Positions 54,923 through 63,980 of a DNA stretch of 64,000 bases are shown piece after piece. Within the stretch, counting starts at the first letter, position 1. Every line of letters begins with the position of its first letter. Origin of the DNA: Parasedimentitalea psychrophila (GTDB lineage Bacteria > Pseudomonadota > Alphaproteobacteria > Rhodobacterales > Rhodobacteraceae). The notes under the pieces were generated by a model. That model was not told the DNA's origin and made no database searches. It worked only from the letters and a program-made list of their open reading frames with translations. Location of the stretch: positions 4,611,501 through 4,675,500 of the forward strand of contig NZ_CP127247.1 in NCBI RefSeq assembly GCF_030285785.1. Reading direction: 5' to 3'. A program made the position numbers and the translations under genes.

Positions 54923-56728
54923 TCAGCCGCCGGCCTTTTCCTCCAGCACCATCCATTCTTCCTCCGAGGCCGCCAGTTTCTGCTGCCGCTGCTCCAGCGC
55001 CTCATTGGCCTTCTTGAACTTCACCGGTTGCTTGGTGAACAGATCAGGGTCCGCCATCAACCCCTCCAGCTTGGCAATTTCCTGCTCCAGCCGATCAATC
55101 TCCGCCGGCAGCGCCTCCAGCCGGTGTTTTTCCGTAAACGAAAGCCCCGAGACCGCCTTAGCCTCTTGCTTGGCCTTGCCCTTAGAGCCTTTTACCCTTT
55201 CGGGTTTCTCCCCTGCGACAGGGCCACGCTGGAACAGATAATCGCTCCAGCCACCGGCATAGGCCGTGGCATTGCCATCGCCCTCCATGGCAATGGTGGT
55301 GGTGGCCACCCGGTCGAGAAAATCCCGATCGTGACTGACCAGCAGCACAGTGCCGTCGTAGCTGTCCAGCAGCTCCTGTAACAGATCCAACGTTTCGATA
55401 TCCAGATCGTTGGTCGGTTCATCCAATACCAGCAGGTTGCTTTGCCGCGCCATCAGTTTGGCCAGCAGCAACCGCGCCTTTTCGCCCCCCGACAGGGATC
55501 GCACCGGCGCCCGTGCCTGGCTTTCGTCGAACAGGAAATCCTTCAGATAGCCAATCACGTGTTTGGGCATACCGCGCACCATCACCTGATCTGCCTTGCC
55601 CGATACACCCATCTCTGGATCCGTGGTCAGGTTGTCCCAAAGGCTCAGGTCCGGGTTCAGCTGATCGCGCGCCTGGTCGAACATGGCGATTTCCAGCTTG
55701 GTGCCCTGGGTGATGGTGCCCGCATCCGGCGTTTCCAGTCCCAAAAGCATTTTCAGCAGCGTGGTCTTGCCCACTCCGTTGGGGCCGACAAAGGCCACCC
55801 GGTCGCCGCGCTGCACCTTCAGCGAAAAATCCACCACGATCTGCTTGTCGCCAAAGCCCTTGGTGACGCAATCCGCCTCGATCACCTTGCGCCCCGATTT
55901 GGGCGAGGTGTCCAGTGCGAAATCCGCAGTTCCCTGACGTTTGATCTGACCCGCGCGCTCTGCCCGCAGCTCCCCCAGCGCCCGCACCCGGCCCATATTT
56001 CGCTTGCGCCGCGCACTGATGCCTTCGACCGCCCAGCGGGCTTCCGACTTGATCAGCCGGTTCAGCTTGTGGCGCTGCATGTCCTCTTCTTCCCAGATGG
56101 TATCGCGCCAGGCTTCAAAATCCTCAAATCCCTTTTCCTGCCGCCGCACCTGGCCCCGGTCGATCCACAGCGTGGCGCGGGTCAGGGCCCGCAAAAACGC
56201 CCGGTCGTGGGAAATCAGCACATAGGCGGCGCGGGTGCTCTTCAACTCCCGCTCCAGCCAGCCGATGGCCTGAATGTCCAAATGGTTGGTCGGCTCATCC
56301 AGCAGCATCAGATCAGGTGATTCGGCCATCAGCTTGGCCAGTGCCGCCCGGCGGCGCTCACCGCCTGAGGCGGTTGCAACCGATCGCGCCGGATCGAACT
56401 TCAGCCCTTCGCCCGCCCGCTCAACCTTATACAGCTCACCAGGGTCCAGCTCGCTGCAGGCAAAATCGCCCAAGGTAGCAAAACCCGCCATGGACGGGTC
56501 CTGCTCCATATAGCCAACGGATCGCCCCGGAGGGATGACAATTGTGCCTTTGTCGGCTTCAACCAAGCCGGCCATAACCTTCATTAGGGTGGATTTACCC
56601 GATCCATTTCGGCCAACCAGCGCCACACGGTCGCTGGGTTGGACCACCAGATCAAGATCGGAAAACACCGGATCGCCACCAAAGGTCAGCGCAATACCGG
56701 ACATCTGCAAAAGAGGAATACGTGCCAT
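54923..56728 (-). CDS. ABC-F family ATPase (Uup-like)
   Basis: The 601-residue soluble protein has two ATPase domains. The first has VGRNGSGKSTLMKVM (about residue 37), SGGERRRAALAKL and LMLLDEPTNHLD. The second has VGPNGVGKTTLLKML (about 325), LSGGEKARLLLAKL and LLVLDEPTNDLD. A linker follows the first domain, and a C-terminal coiled coil (about 535-600, LEALPAEIDRLEQEIAKLEG) resembles the Uup DNA-binding tail. It acts on ribosomes or at DNA repair intermediates, not in transport. Confidence 0.94.
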   Translation of the reverse strand: MARIPLLQMSGIALTFGGDPVFSDLDLVVQPSDRVALVGRNGSGKSTLMKVMAGLVEADKGTIVIPPGRSVGYMEQDPSMAGFATLGDFACSELDPGELYKVERAGEGLKFDPARSVATASGGERRRAALAKLMAESPDLMLLDEPTNHLDIQAIGWLERELKSTRAAYVLISHDRAFLRALTRATLWIDRGQVRRQEKGFEDFEAWRDTIWEEEDMQRHKLNRLIKSEARWAVEGISARRKRNMGRVRALGELRAERAGQIKRQGTADFALDTSPKSGRKVIEADCVTKGFGDKQIVVDFSLKVQRGDRVAFVGPNGVGKTTLLKMLLGLETPDAGTITQGTKLEIAMFDQARDQLNPDLSLWDNLTTDPEMGVSGKADQVMVRGMPKHVIGYLKDFLFDESQARAPVRSLSGGEKARLLLAKLMARQSNLLVLDEPTNDLDIETLDLLQELLDSYDGTVLLVSHDRDFLDRVATTTIAMEGDGNATAYAGGWSDYLFQRGPVAGEKPERVKGSKGKAKQEAKAVSGLSFTEKHRLEALPAEIDRLEQEIAKLEGLMADPDLFTKQPVKFKKANEALEQRQQKLAASEEEWMVLEEKAGG

Positions 56729-56787
56729 GGCAGCCTGCTACCGCGCTGCCTCAGGCAGGTCAACGCCAACTCCCCGTCATCCGGCTG

Positions 56788-56812
56788 TTTTCTTCTTGTC
56801 CTAAATACCTAA
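56788..56812 (-). repeat. Roseobacter-type intergenic repeat, copy 4
   Basis: TTTTCTTCTTGTCCTAAATA followed by CCTAAAA, a degenerate copy between two minus-strand genes. Confidence 0.5.
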
Positions 56813-57555
56813 AATTCCCCGGCCAGCCCCCGCAGCAGACGTTGGCGAGAGGCGGGAATCGCGCCGATCTCCAAGCCGGTAAAGACATGCAGCGTGTTTA
56901 AATCCGTATCCACCACCGCATGATCGCTGACCCAGCCGCCCATCATCAAATAACTGCGCAACAGGGGCGGCACCTCAAGAAAGACCTGTGGCGCCTTTAG
57001 AACGGGCTGTTGCAGTTGCCCAAACCGCACCAGATTTGCCGCCTTGGCCTGGGGTCGCCAGCGCTCTGGTGCAAGATGTCGCTGTTGCAAAACCGCAAAG
57101 GCATTCAAATGACGACCAACCTCTGTGCCTTCAAAAGACGAGCAGCCAAACAGCATTTGCGCGCCGTGGCCGTCAACGATGCGGGTCAGTGCCGCCCAGG
57201 CCAGGCGCAGTACATCCGGGTCGCTGCGGCTTGGGTCACTGCAAAACCGTCCAACTTCAATCATCGGATGCGGGTAATCCGCCAGCCGGGACAGCCCATA
57301 GAACTGCGCCGAATAGCTGTGCGGGATCTCCCGGCCATCCGCCAGTTGCAGAACCCGAAAGCAGCAAACCAGATCCGCTGATGAGATCTCCTCGATCAGG
57401 ATATGGCAACACAGGGCATCAAACCGGTCCAGATCGCTGTGGCCGCTGCCAAAACACAGGCTTCGCAACGCCTGGGCGGCGGCCAGATCCTTTTGCCCGG
57501 CAGAAAACCGGGCCCGATAGCGACCCCTGCTCAGAATCTCCGGGCGCTTTGACAT
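56809..57555 (-). CDS. olsB: Ornithine-acyl-ACP N-acyltransferase (OlsB-like)
   Basis: The 248-residue GNAT-type protein has the OlsB layout: YRARFSAGQKDLAAAQALR near the start, FRVLQLADGREI, YDLS-like YGLSRLADYPHPMIEVGRFC (about 85-105) and a late domain with LRSYLMMGGWVSDHAV. It attaches a 3-hydroxy fatty acid to ornithine, the first step of ornithine-lipid synthesis. OlsA is not nearby, as is common. Ornithine lipids replace phospholipids at low phosphate. Confidence 0.85.
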   Translation of the reverse strand: MSKRPEILSRGRYRARFSAGQKDLAAAQALRSLCFGSGHSDLDRFDALCCHILIEEISSADLVCCFRVLQLADGREIPHSYSAQFYGLSRLADYPHPMIEVGRFCSDPSRSDPDVLRLAWAALTRIVDGHGAQMLFGCSSFEGTEVGRHLNAFAVLQQRHLAPERWRPQAKAANLVRFGQLQQPVLKAPQVFLEVPPLLRSYLMMGGWVSDHAVVDTDLNTLHVFTGLEIGAIPASRQRLLRGLAGEF

Positions 57556-57615
57556 GGCGAACCCCGATAAACCGCTGCGACCTGCCGCCTGCTGGCAACA
57601 GGCTGCTGCTCCCGA

Positions 57616-58083
57616 TTAATCAACCAGGCCACCGGGTGAAATATTGCCAATGCTGCCCAGCAACTGCCGCAGGAATGTGCTATCCTGAATGCCAGAACTG
57701 GTCACCCGGCGCTCCAAGGGTATCACCTGGCCATATTCAAGACCAAAGCGTTCAACACCGCTGACCACCCCGGAGCGATCAAAACTGATGGCCACCAGTT
57801 CCCGCGACACCGGTTTTGGTTGACTGGGGCCATAATGCCGCAATCGGGTGGCGATATAGTAATAGCCGCTTTCGTCCAGAACCCCCGACGATGACGGTGC
57901 GCCAATGGTTTCAGCAACCGAATCACGCGTATCAACACCAACGACAACCTCGGCGAGATCCTCCTCAGTCGGCACATAGCCGTGGTTGCGGTATTGTGCC
58001 GTGCAGCCCGCAACGGCCACACCTGCCCCAACCAAAACCACAATTCTGATTGCCGATTTAAACCAATCTGCCCTTGCCAACAT
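57616..58083 (-). CDS. bamE: Outer-membrane assembly lipoprotein BamE
   Basis: The 155-residue protein has a lipoprotein signal (VLVGAGVAVAGC, lipid Cys at about residue 27) and the SmpA/OmlA fold: GYVPTEEDLAEVVVGVDTRD, VAETIGAPSSSGVLDESGYYY and VSFD-like VAISFDRSGVVSGV. It is part of the BAM complex that inserts beta-barrels in the outer membrane. It is divergent from the DUF177 gene, a common arrangement in this order. Confidence 0.93.
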   Translation of the reverse strand: MLARADWFKSAIRIVVLVGAGVAVAGCTAQYRNHGYVPTEEDLAEVVVGVDTRDSVAETIGAPSSSGVLDESGYYYIATRLRHYGPSQPKPVSRELVAISFDRSGVVSGVERFGLEYGQVIPLERRVTSSGIQDSTFLRQLLGSIGNISPGGLVD

Positions 58084-58168
58084 GCTGTTCTCCCGTCGCG
58101 GCTTGATAACGCCTTTGATCCCGATTACCTAAACCCGGCCTCCGGTTCAAGAAACGAAAGTTCACCCA

Positions 58169-58705
58169 ATGACTGACAGCCTCGCCCTACGCGTTGCCGA
58201 TCTGCCGCAAAATCGCCCCACCACCTTTGATATCCGACCGGATATCGCCATGTTGACAGCCCTGGCCAAGGAACTGGGGCTGCGCGGTTTGCGCAAGGTA
58301 AAATTCGCCGGCAAGATAGAAGCCCAGGATCGCCATGACTGGTTGCTGACCGCCACTCTGGGAGCGACAGCCCTGCAAAACTGCGTGATTTCGCTGGATC
58401 CGGTCACCGCGCGTATAGATATACCGGTAAAGCGATATTTTCTGGCCCGAGCAGAGACCAGCGACGAACCAGAGGTGGAAATGCCCGAGGATGACAATGT
58501 CGAGCAGCTACAGAGCCACATCGACCCCTACGCCATCCTGATCGAGGCGCTGGCGCTGGCGCTGCCCCAATACCCGCGAAAAGAAAGCGCCGAACTGGGC
58601 GAGTCTGTCTATACGGAACCGGGCCAGGCCCCCATGCGGGACGAGGATACCCGGCCCTTTGCCGGCTTGGCGGACCTGCAAAGCAAACTGAAACCGAATC
58701 AATAA
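58169..58705 (+). CDS. DUF177 (YceD-like) protein
   Basis: The 178-residue protein has the DUF177 C-terminal signature: PYAILIEALALALPQYPRKE followed by an acidic end and RPFAGLADLQSKL. It is encoded just before rpmF, as in many bacteria, where YceD-type proteins affect 23S rRNA levels. About 224 bases separate it from rpmF, with no gene between. Confidence 0.9.
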   Translation: MTDSLALRVADLPQNRPTTFDIRPDIAMLTALAKELGLRGLRKVKFAGKIEAQDRHDWLLTATLGATALQNCVISLDPVTARIDIPVKRYFLARAETSDEPEVEMPEDDNVEQLQSHIDPYAILIEALALALPQYPRKESAELGESVYTEPGQAPMRDEDTRPFAGLADLQSKLKPNQ

Positions 58706-58929
58706 CCGGTTTTTTCTCTCTCTGGGCCGGATCAGCTCTGGCCCTCGCCGCGCCGCTCGCCTAAAAACTCTTGCATCGTGTCGGATTCGCAGTATTTTCG
58801 CGCGCTCACCGGAATTATGGTTGGACATCGGACGGGCGGCAGCCTAAACGCACGTCACACCGTTTGAAACGGACAACGAAATCAGCCTTGGGATCTGCCC
58901 TATGGCGCTAATAGACAAAGGTTGAGACC

Positions 58930-59130
58930 ATGGCTGTCCAACAGAACAAAGTATCCAAATCGCGTCGCAACAATCGTCGTGCGCACGATTCTCTGGTTGC
59001 TGCAAACCCGAACGAATGTTCGAGCTGTGGCGAGCTGAAGCGTCCGCACCATGTTTGCCCCTCCTGCGGCAACTACGGTGAAAAAGAAATCGTCGCTATG
59101 GTCGACGAAATTGACGAAGACGCGGCGTAA
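58930..59130 (+). CDS. rpmF: 50S ribosomal protein L32
   Basis: The 66-residue protein starts [20 protein letters not shown] and has a zinc-ribbon with two Cys pairs ([18 protein letters not shown]). It belongs to the large subunit. It precedes plsX in the conserved lipid-synthesis block. Confidence 0.97.
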   Translation: MAVQQNKVSKSRRNNRRAHDSLVAANPNECSSCGELKRPHHVCPSCGNYGEKEIVAMVDEIDEDAA

Positions 59131-59166
59131 GTCACGTCCCACGCTCATTTTGCAGGCAGGTTACCC

Positions 59167-60267
59167 ATGACGGACCAAATCGATCCATCTAAAGTAACGG
59201 CCAGCCGAATAACAATTTCGGTCGACGCCATGGGCGGAGATGCCGGTCCCGCAGCTGTGGTGGCCGGCATTGCTTTGTCTGCTGAGAAAAACCCCGATAT
59301 CGGGTTTATCCTGCACGGCCCTGTGGAACAGCTGAAACCTCTGGTCGCCAAAATGCGCGGCCTGACTGACCGGGTAGAAATCCGCGATGCGCGCGAGGTT
59401 GTCTCGATGGAAGACAAGCCCAGTCAGGTTATGCGCCACGGCAAGAAGACCTCCATGTGGTCTGCGGTTGAATCGGTAAAAAAAGGCGAGGCCGATGGCG
59501 CCGTCTCTTGTGGCAACACCGGCGCATTGATGGCGATCAGCATGATCCGACTGCGCAAGCTGCCCGGCGTCAACCGACCGGCGATTGCCATTCTTTGGCC
59601 ATCGCGAAACCCGCAAGGGTTCAACGTGATGCTGGATGTCGGGGCTGATGTACGTGCCGACGCCCAGGACCTTCTGCAATATGCCCTGATGGGCACCTCC
59701 TACACCCGCAATTCAATGGATATCGCCCGCCCCCGGGTTGGACTGCTGAATGTCGGAACCGAAGAACACAAAGGTCACGCCGAGCTGAAAGAGGCCTATT
59801 CGCTGATCTCCGATCATGCGGAACGCGGCAATTTTGACTTTGTCGGCTTTGTCGAAGGCAGCGATATTCCCGGTGATACCGCCGATGTGATCGTCACCGA
59901 CGGTTTTACTGGCAATGTCGCCATCAAAACCGGCGAAGGCACTGCCAGCCTCATTCGCATCACCCTGCGCGAGGCCTTCACATATTCGATCCTGTCCCGT
60001 TTGGCCGCGATCTTTGCCCTGCCGTCGCTCAATCGGCTGTCCAAAAAGATTGACCCGCGACGTGTCAACGGCGGCGTTTTTCTTGGCCTGAACGGAACAA
60101 TTGTAAAATCCCATGGCGGTGCAGACGCCACCGGGGTGTCAGCCGCGGTTAAGCTGGCATTCCTTCTTGCCCAACAGGGCTTTGCAGAAAAACTGGCGGC
60201 ACGGGTTGCATCCTCCGCCCCGCTTACTCAAAGTGAACTTGACTGTGTACCCACAGAAGTCACCTAA
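59167..60267 (+). CDS. plsX: Phosphate acyltransferase PlsX
   Basis: The 366-residue enzyme has the start ITISVDAMGGDAGPAAVVAG and later KPSQVMRHGKKTSMWSAV, SCGNTGALMAISMI, LDVGADVRADAQDL and VTDGFTGNVAIKTGEG. It makes acyl-phosphate from acyl-ACP for phosphatidic acid synthesis. It sits 36 bases past rpmF and before fabH. Confidence 0.96.
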   Translation: MTDQIDPSKVTASRITISVDAMGGDAGPAAVVAGIALSAEKNPDIGFILHGPVEQLKPLVAKMRGLTDRVEIRDAREVVSMEDKPSQVMRHGKKTSMWSAVESVKKGEADGAVSCGNTGALMAISMIRLRKLPGVNRPAIAILWPSRNPQGFNVMLDVGADVRADAQDLLQYALMGTSYTRNSMDIARPRVGLLNVGTEEHKGHAELKEAYSLISDHAERGNFDFVGFVEGSDIPGDTADVIVTDGFTGNVAIKTGEGTASLIRITLREAFTYSILSRLAAIFALPSLNRLSKKIDPRRVNGGVFLGLNGTIVKSHGGADATGVSAAVKLAFLLAQQGFAEKLAARVASSAPLTQSELDCVPTEVT

Positions 60268-60293
60268 ACACTAAGACTGAAGGCAACTATAGA

Positions 60294-61265
60294 ATGACGC
60301 GACGTGCTGTGATTACCGGTGTAGGGCATTATCTTCCCGAGCGTGTGGTCGAAAACGCGGAGTTCGAAGCCTCGCTGGAAACCACCGACGAATGGATCCG
60401 ATCCCGCTCCGGCATTGAGCGCCGCCATTTTGCGGCCGAAGGTGAAACCACCTCGGTTCTGGCCACCAATGCCGCCAAGGCCGCATTGGCTGATGCGGGC
60501 ATCAAGGCCGACGACATCGATGCCATCGTGCTGGCCACATCAACCTCCGACCTGACCTTTCCATCTGCCGCAACCATGGTGCAGGCGGCGCTGGGGATGA
60601 CCCGGGGCTTTGCCTTTGATGTGCAGGCCGTCTGTGCCGGATTTGTCTATGCCCTGAGCAATGCCAATGCGCTGATTCTATCGGGTCAGGCCAACCGGGT
60701 GCTGGTGATCGGCGCCGAAACCTTTAGCCGCATCATGGATTGGACCGACCGCTCAACCTGCGTGTTGTTTGGCGATGGCGCCGGCGCGCTGGTGCTAGAG
60801 GCCCAAGACGGCGCAGGCAGTACCGAGGACCGCGGGATTTTGTCCACCGACCTGAACTCGGACGGGCGCTATAAAGATCTGCTTTACGTCGACGGAGGTG
60901 TCTCCACTCAGAACACTGGGTTCCTGCGGATGCAGGGCAACCAGGTGTTCCGCCACGCGGTGGAAAAGCTGGCCTCGACCGCTAATACCGCCCTGGGCAG
61001 GGCCAATCTGACCGCCGCCGACGTCGACTGGATCGTGCCCCATCAGGCCAATATCCGCATTATTCAGGGCACCGCCAAGAAAATGGGCCTGAGCATGGAC
61101 AAGGTTGTGGTGACGGTTCAGGACCACGGCAATACCTCTGCCGCCTCCATCCCACTGGCACTGTCGGTGGGAAAACAGCGTGGCCAAATCAAACAAGGGG
61201 ACCTGATTGTCGCCGAAGCAATTGGTGGTGGCCTGGCCTGGGGAGCAGTGGTTCTGCGCTGGTAA
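60294..61265 (+). CDS. fabH: 3-oxoacyl-ACP synthase III (FabH)
   Basis: The 323-residue thiolase-fold enzyme has the catalytic Cys in FDVQAVCAGFVYAL (about residue 112), the His in DWIVPHQANIRII (about 249) and the Asn in QDHGNTSAASIPLAL (about 279). TDEWIRSRSGIERR is near the start. It starts fatty-acid synthesis from acetyl-CoA and malonyl-ACP. Confidence 0.97.
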   Translation: MTRRAVITGVGHYLPERVVENAEFEASLETTDEWIRSRSGIERRHFAAEGETTSVLATNAAKAALADAGIKADDIDAIVLATSTSDLTFPSAATMVQAALGMTRGFAFDVQAVCAGFVYALSNANALILSGQANRVLVIGAETFSRIMDWTDRSTCVLFGDGAGALVLEAQDGAGSTEDRGILSTDLNSDGRYKDLLYVDGGVSTQNTGFLRMQGNQVFRHAVEKLASTANTALGRANLTAADVDWIVPHQANIRIIQGTAKKMGLSMDKVVVTVQDHGNTSAASIPLALSVGKQRGQIKQGDLIVAEAIGGGLAWGAVVLRW

Positions 61266-61355
61266 GCGATTGCGCGAATTGGGCCTCTGCAAATCATTGA
61301 TATTGACAGGGAAAATCTCTACGCCCTATTATTTGTAAAACAAGGGGATTTGGTT

Positions 61356-61658
61356 ATGAGTGACACGACTTTGACTCGTATGGATTTAAGCGAAGCGGTT
61401 TTCCGCGAAGTTGGCCTGTCGCGCAACGAAAGTGCGCAACTGGTTGAAAGCATGCTTGGCCATATGTCTGACGCATTAGTCCGCGGTGAACAGGTGAAAA
61501 TCTCGTCTTTTGGCACCTTTAGCGTGCGAGACAAATCGGCACGCATCGGCCGCAATCCAAAGACTGGCGAAGAAGTTCCCATTCAACCACGCCGAGTTTT
61601 AACCTTTCGGCCTTCGCATCTGATGAAGAACCGTGTCGCTGACGGCAACCGGTCATAA
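61356..61658 (+). CDS. ihfA: Integration host factor subunit alpha
   Basis: The 100-residue protein from ATG 61356 has [40 protein letters not shown] and the DNA-intercalating proline in [17 protein letters not shown]. It bends DNA as a heterodimer with IHF beta. GGGG lies upstream. Confidence 0.96.
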   Translation: MSDTTLTRMDLSEAVFREVGLSRNESAQLVESMLGHMSDALVRGEQVKISSFGTFSVRDKSARIGRNPKTGEEVPIQPRRVLTFRPSHLMKNRVADGNRS

Positions 61659-61672
61659 CGGGACCAGATCAC

Positions 61673-62548
61673 ATGTCAAAATCACCAGACGCCTTTCGCA
61701 CCATCAGCGAAGTTGCGGAATGGTTGGGGATTCCGGCGCATGTGCTGCGCTTTTGGGAAAGCAAATTCACCCAGATCAAGCCGGTCAAGCGAGCGGGTGG
61801 GCGACGCTATTATCGCCCCGCCGACATGATGCTGGTGGGCGGCATCAAACACCTGCTGCACGACGACGGCAAGACCATCAAGGAAGTTCAGGCTCTGCTG
61901 CGCGATCATGGCATTGCCCATATCTCTGACAGGTCGGCCTCGCTGGAGCAGACGACGGATCCGATGCCGGTGATCGAAGTGGAGGCCAGTGTTGGCGATT
62001 TCTCCAGACAGCCGCAGTTGGTTTCGGTGCAAGAGAAAATGCCGATGAACCTCGAATCGCAGCAGCCCAGTTCCCGGCCCGAATGGGGCGCAGAGGCCGC
62101 GGACATTCAATCGGAGCCGGTGGTCGACCCGTTGCCCGAAACCAATGTTCAGCCCGAGCCAGTACCGGACTCTGTACCAGCTTATGTACCGGGCTCTGAA
62201 TCGGAGCCGCAGGGCGACTCGGATGCGGGTGCCCCGGCTGAAACATCGCAAGGCGCCAGTGAAACGCAAGACCCCAGTGAAACGCCCGACAACCCCGGTG
62301 GCAGCCCAGATTCCCCGGCTGAGGTGATGGCTGAGACTGGCTCCGAAACGGCCGCAGCGACAGGGCGTCCTCGAATCATTGAGATAGACGACACCGCCGA
62401 TGACGCACTGAGCGTCAGCCATACAGGGGTTCTTGCGCAATTTGCCGGCATCACCTCGCTGCCCCGGTCTTCACAGGCCGAGGCGCTGATTTGCGCCGAT
62501 CAGCTGCGCTCCCTGGCCAGTCCTCAGAACAATCCGACAGCCAATTGA
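61673..62548 (+). CDS. MerR-family regulator with long acidic/proline-rich tail
   Basis: The 291-residue protein has a MerR helix-turn-helix at residues 1-90 ([39 protein letters not shown]). About 150 residues of low-complexity Glu/Pro/Ser/Asp tail follow ([28 protein letters not shown]), then a short ordered end ([20 protein letters not shown]). The first part and the place after ihfA are conserved in alphaproteobacteria; the tail is not. Its target is unknown. Confidence 0.85.
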   Translation: MSKSPDAFRTISEVAEWLGIPAHVLRFWESKFTQIKPVKRAGGRRYYRPADMMLVGGIKHLLHDDGKTIKEVQALLRDHGIAHISDRSASLEQTTDPMPVIEVEASVGDFSRQPQLVSVQEKMPMNLESQQPSSRPEWGAEAADIQSEPVVDPLPETNVQPEPVPDSVPAYVPGSESEPQGDSDAGAPAETSQGASETQDPSETPDNPGGSPDSPAEVMAETGSETAAATGRPRIIEIDDTADDALSVSHTGVLAQFAGITSLPRSSQAEALICADQLRSLASPQNNPTAN

Positions 62549-62607
62549 AAAAAGACTGATTTTGCCTCTTGCCCCTGCCCTCAGATACAGTAAAACGCTC
62601 TCAATAA

Positions 62608-62684
62608 CGGGCTATGGCGCAGTCTGGTAGCGCGTCCGTCTGGGGGACGGAAGGTCGCAGGTTCGAGTCCTGCTAGCCCGACCA
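62608..62684 (+). tRNA. tRNA-Pro (anticodon GGG)
   Basis: The acceptor CGGGCTA (62608-62614) pairs with TAGCCCG (62674-62680). The anticodon stem TCCGT/ACGGA holds the loop CTGGGGG with GGG at 62642-62644, and the T-arm is GGTTCGAGTCC. CCA is encoded at 62682-62684. Confidence 0.96.
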
Positions 62685-62690
62685 TACAAA

Positions 62691-62720
62691 AACGCCCGGG
62701 TGAGTGATCACCCGGGCGTT
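62691..62720 (+). terminator. Terminator after tRNA-Pro
   Basis: AACGCCCGGGTGA (62691-62703) pairs with TCACCCGGGCGTT (62708-62720), a 13-bp stem followed by TTG. Confidence 0.92.
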
Positions 62721-62829
62721 TTGTATATCAACAGCCCCCAACCGCATGCGGGATCAATTGCATAGCGCCCAAAAATAGGCCAGCATCACCGGGCGTTCCG
62801 TCTTGGAGCTGCATTTAAAGGAACCAGTC

Positions 62830-63903
62830 ATGACCGGTGTATTGCCCAGCCAAGCCATTGAAAAAATGCTTGAACACGGTGAGATCACCGTCAGTGAACC
62901 CACCGTGGACGGGCAAATTCAGCCGGCCAGTCTGGACCTGCGGCTGGGCCATGTTGCTTACCGCGTCCGGGCCTCGTTTCTGGCCGGTGAAGGTCAGAGC
63001 GTGGCCGACCGGCTCCGTGAATTTGAAATGCACCGCATAGATCTGAGCCAAGGGGCAGTGCTGGAAAAAGGCTGCGTCTACGTGGTGCCGCTGATGGAGC
63101 ACCTGTCCCTGCCCGAGCATATCGCCGCAGTGGCAAACGCCAAAAGCTCAACCGGACGTCTGGACCTGCTGACCCGTACCATCACCGATGGCAGCGCCGA
63201 ATTTGACCGGATCAAACCGGGCTACTGCGGGCCGCTCTACGCTGAAATCTGCCCGCGATCGTTTTCCGTGCTGGTGCGACCGGGAATGCGCCTGAACCAA
63301 ATTCGCTTCCGCAGCGGCCAGGCGGTGCTGACGGACGCCCAATTGAGCGCGCTGCACCAACACTCCCCCCTGGTGGACGGCCCGGCGCTCATTCAGGACG
63401 GTCTGGGCTTCTCGGTGGACCTGCAACTGCCCGGCAGCGACCTGGTCGGCTATCGCGCCAAACCCCATACAGGTGTGATCGATCTGGACCGGATCGGCGC
63501 CTATGATCCGCGCGACTATTGGGAAGAGGTCCGCAGCAGCGAGGGACGCATCATTCTGGACCCCGGCGCCTTCTACATCCTGGTCAGCCGCGAAGCCGTC
63601 CACATCCCGCCTGAATACGCCGCTGAAATGGCGCCTTATCTGGCCATGGTCGGCGAATTCCGGGTCCATTACGCCGGCTTCTTTGATCCCGGCTTCGGCC
63701 ATGACGCGGCGGGCGGCGCGGGCTCCCGCGGGGTTCTCGAAGTGCGCTGCCACGAGGCGCCCTTTGTGCTGGAACATGGCCAGATCGTCGGCCGCCTGGT
63801 CTATGAAAAAATGGCGCAGGTGCCAGAGCAACTCTATGGCTCCGGCATCGCCTCCAATTATCAGGGCCAGGGGCTCAAGCTGTCAAAACATTTCAAATCC
63901 TGA
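62830..63903 (+). CDS. dcd: Double-length dCTP deaminase (2'-deoxycytidine 5'-triphosphate deaminase)
   Basis: From ATG 62830, with AAAGGA upstream, the protein has 357 residues, about twice the E. coli enzyme. The first half has the Dcd signature PASLDLRLGHVAYRVRASFL and AKSSTGRLDLLTRTITDGS (about 100-118). The second half repeats the jelly-roll fold (GRIILDPGAFYILVSREAVH, GEFRVHYAGFFDPGFG). It turns dCTP to dUTP for dTMP synthesis, and may be bifunctional. This long form is usual in alphaproteobacteria. Confidence 0.93.
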   Translation: MTGVLPSQAIEKMLEHGEITVSEPTVDGQIQPASLDLRLGHVAYRVRASFLAGEGQSVADRLREFEMHRIDLSQGAVLEKGCVYVVPLMEHLSLPEHIAAVANAKSSTGRLDLLTRTITDGSAEFDRIKPGYCGPLYAEICPRSFSVLVRPGMRLNQIRFRSGQAVLTDAQLSALHQHSPLVDGPALIQDGLGFSVDLQLPGSDLVGYRAKPHTGVIDLDRIGAYDPRDYWEEVRSSEGRIILDPGAFYILVSREAVHIPPEYAAEMAPYLAMVGEFRVHYAGFFDPGFGHDAAGGAGSRGVLEVRCHEAPFVLEHGQIVGRLVYEKMAQVPEQLYGSGIASNYQGQGLKLSKHFKS

Positions 63904-63948
63904 CTCCAGCTCAGATCTGCCACTCCGCCTGCGCCGCCCTGTTGCCAT

Positions 63949-63980
63949 TCTTCTTGTCAAAAATACCTCCGCCGGAGGCC
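63949..63980 (-). repeat. Roseobacter-type intergenic repeat, copy 5
   Basis: ATTCTTCTTGTCAAAAATAC followed by CTCCGCCGGAGG. It lies just after dcd. Confidence 0.6.
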
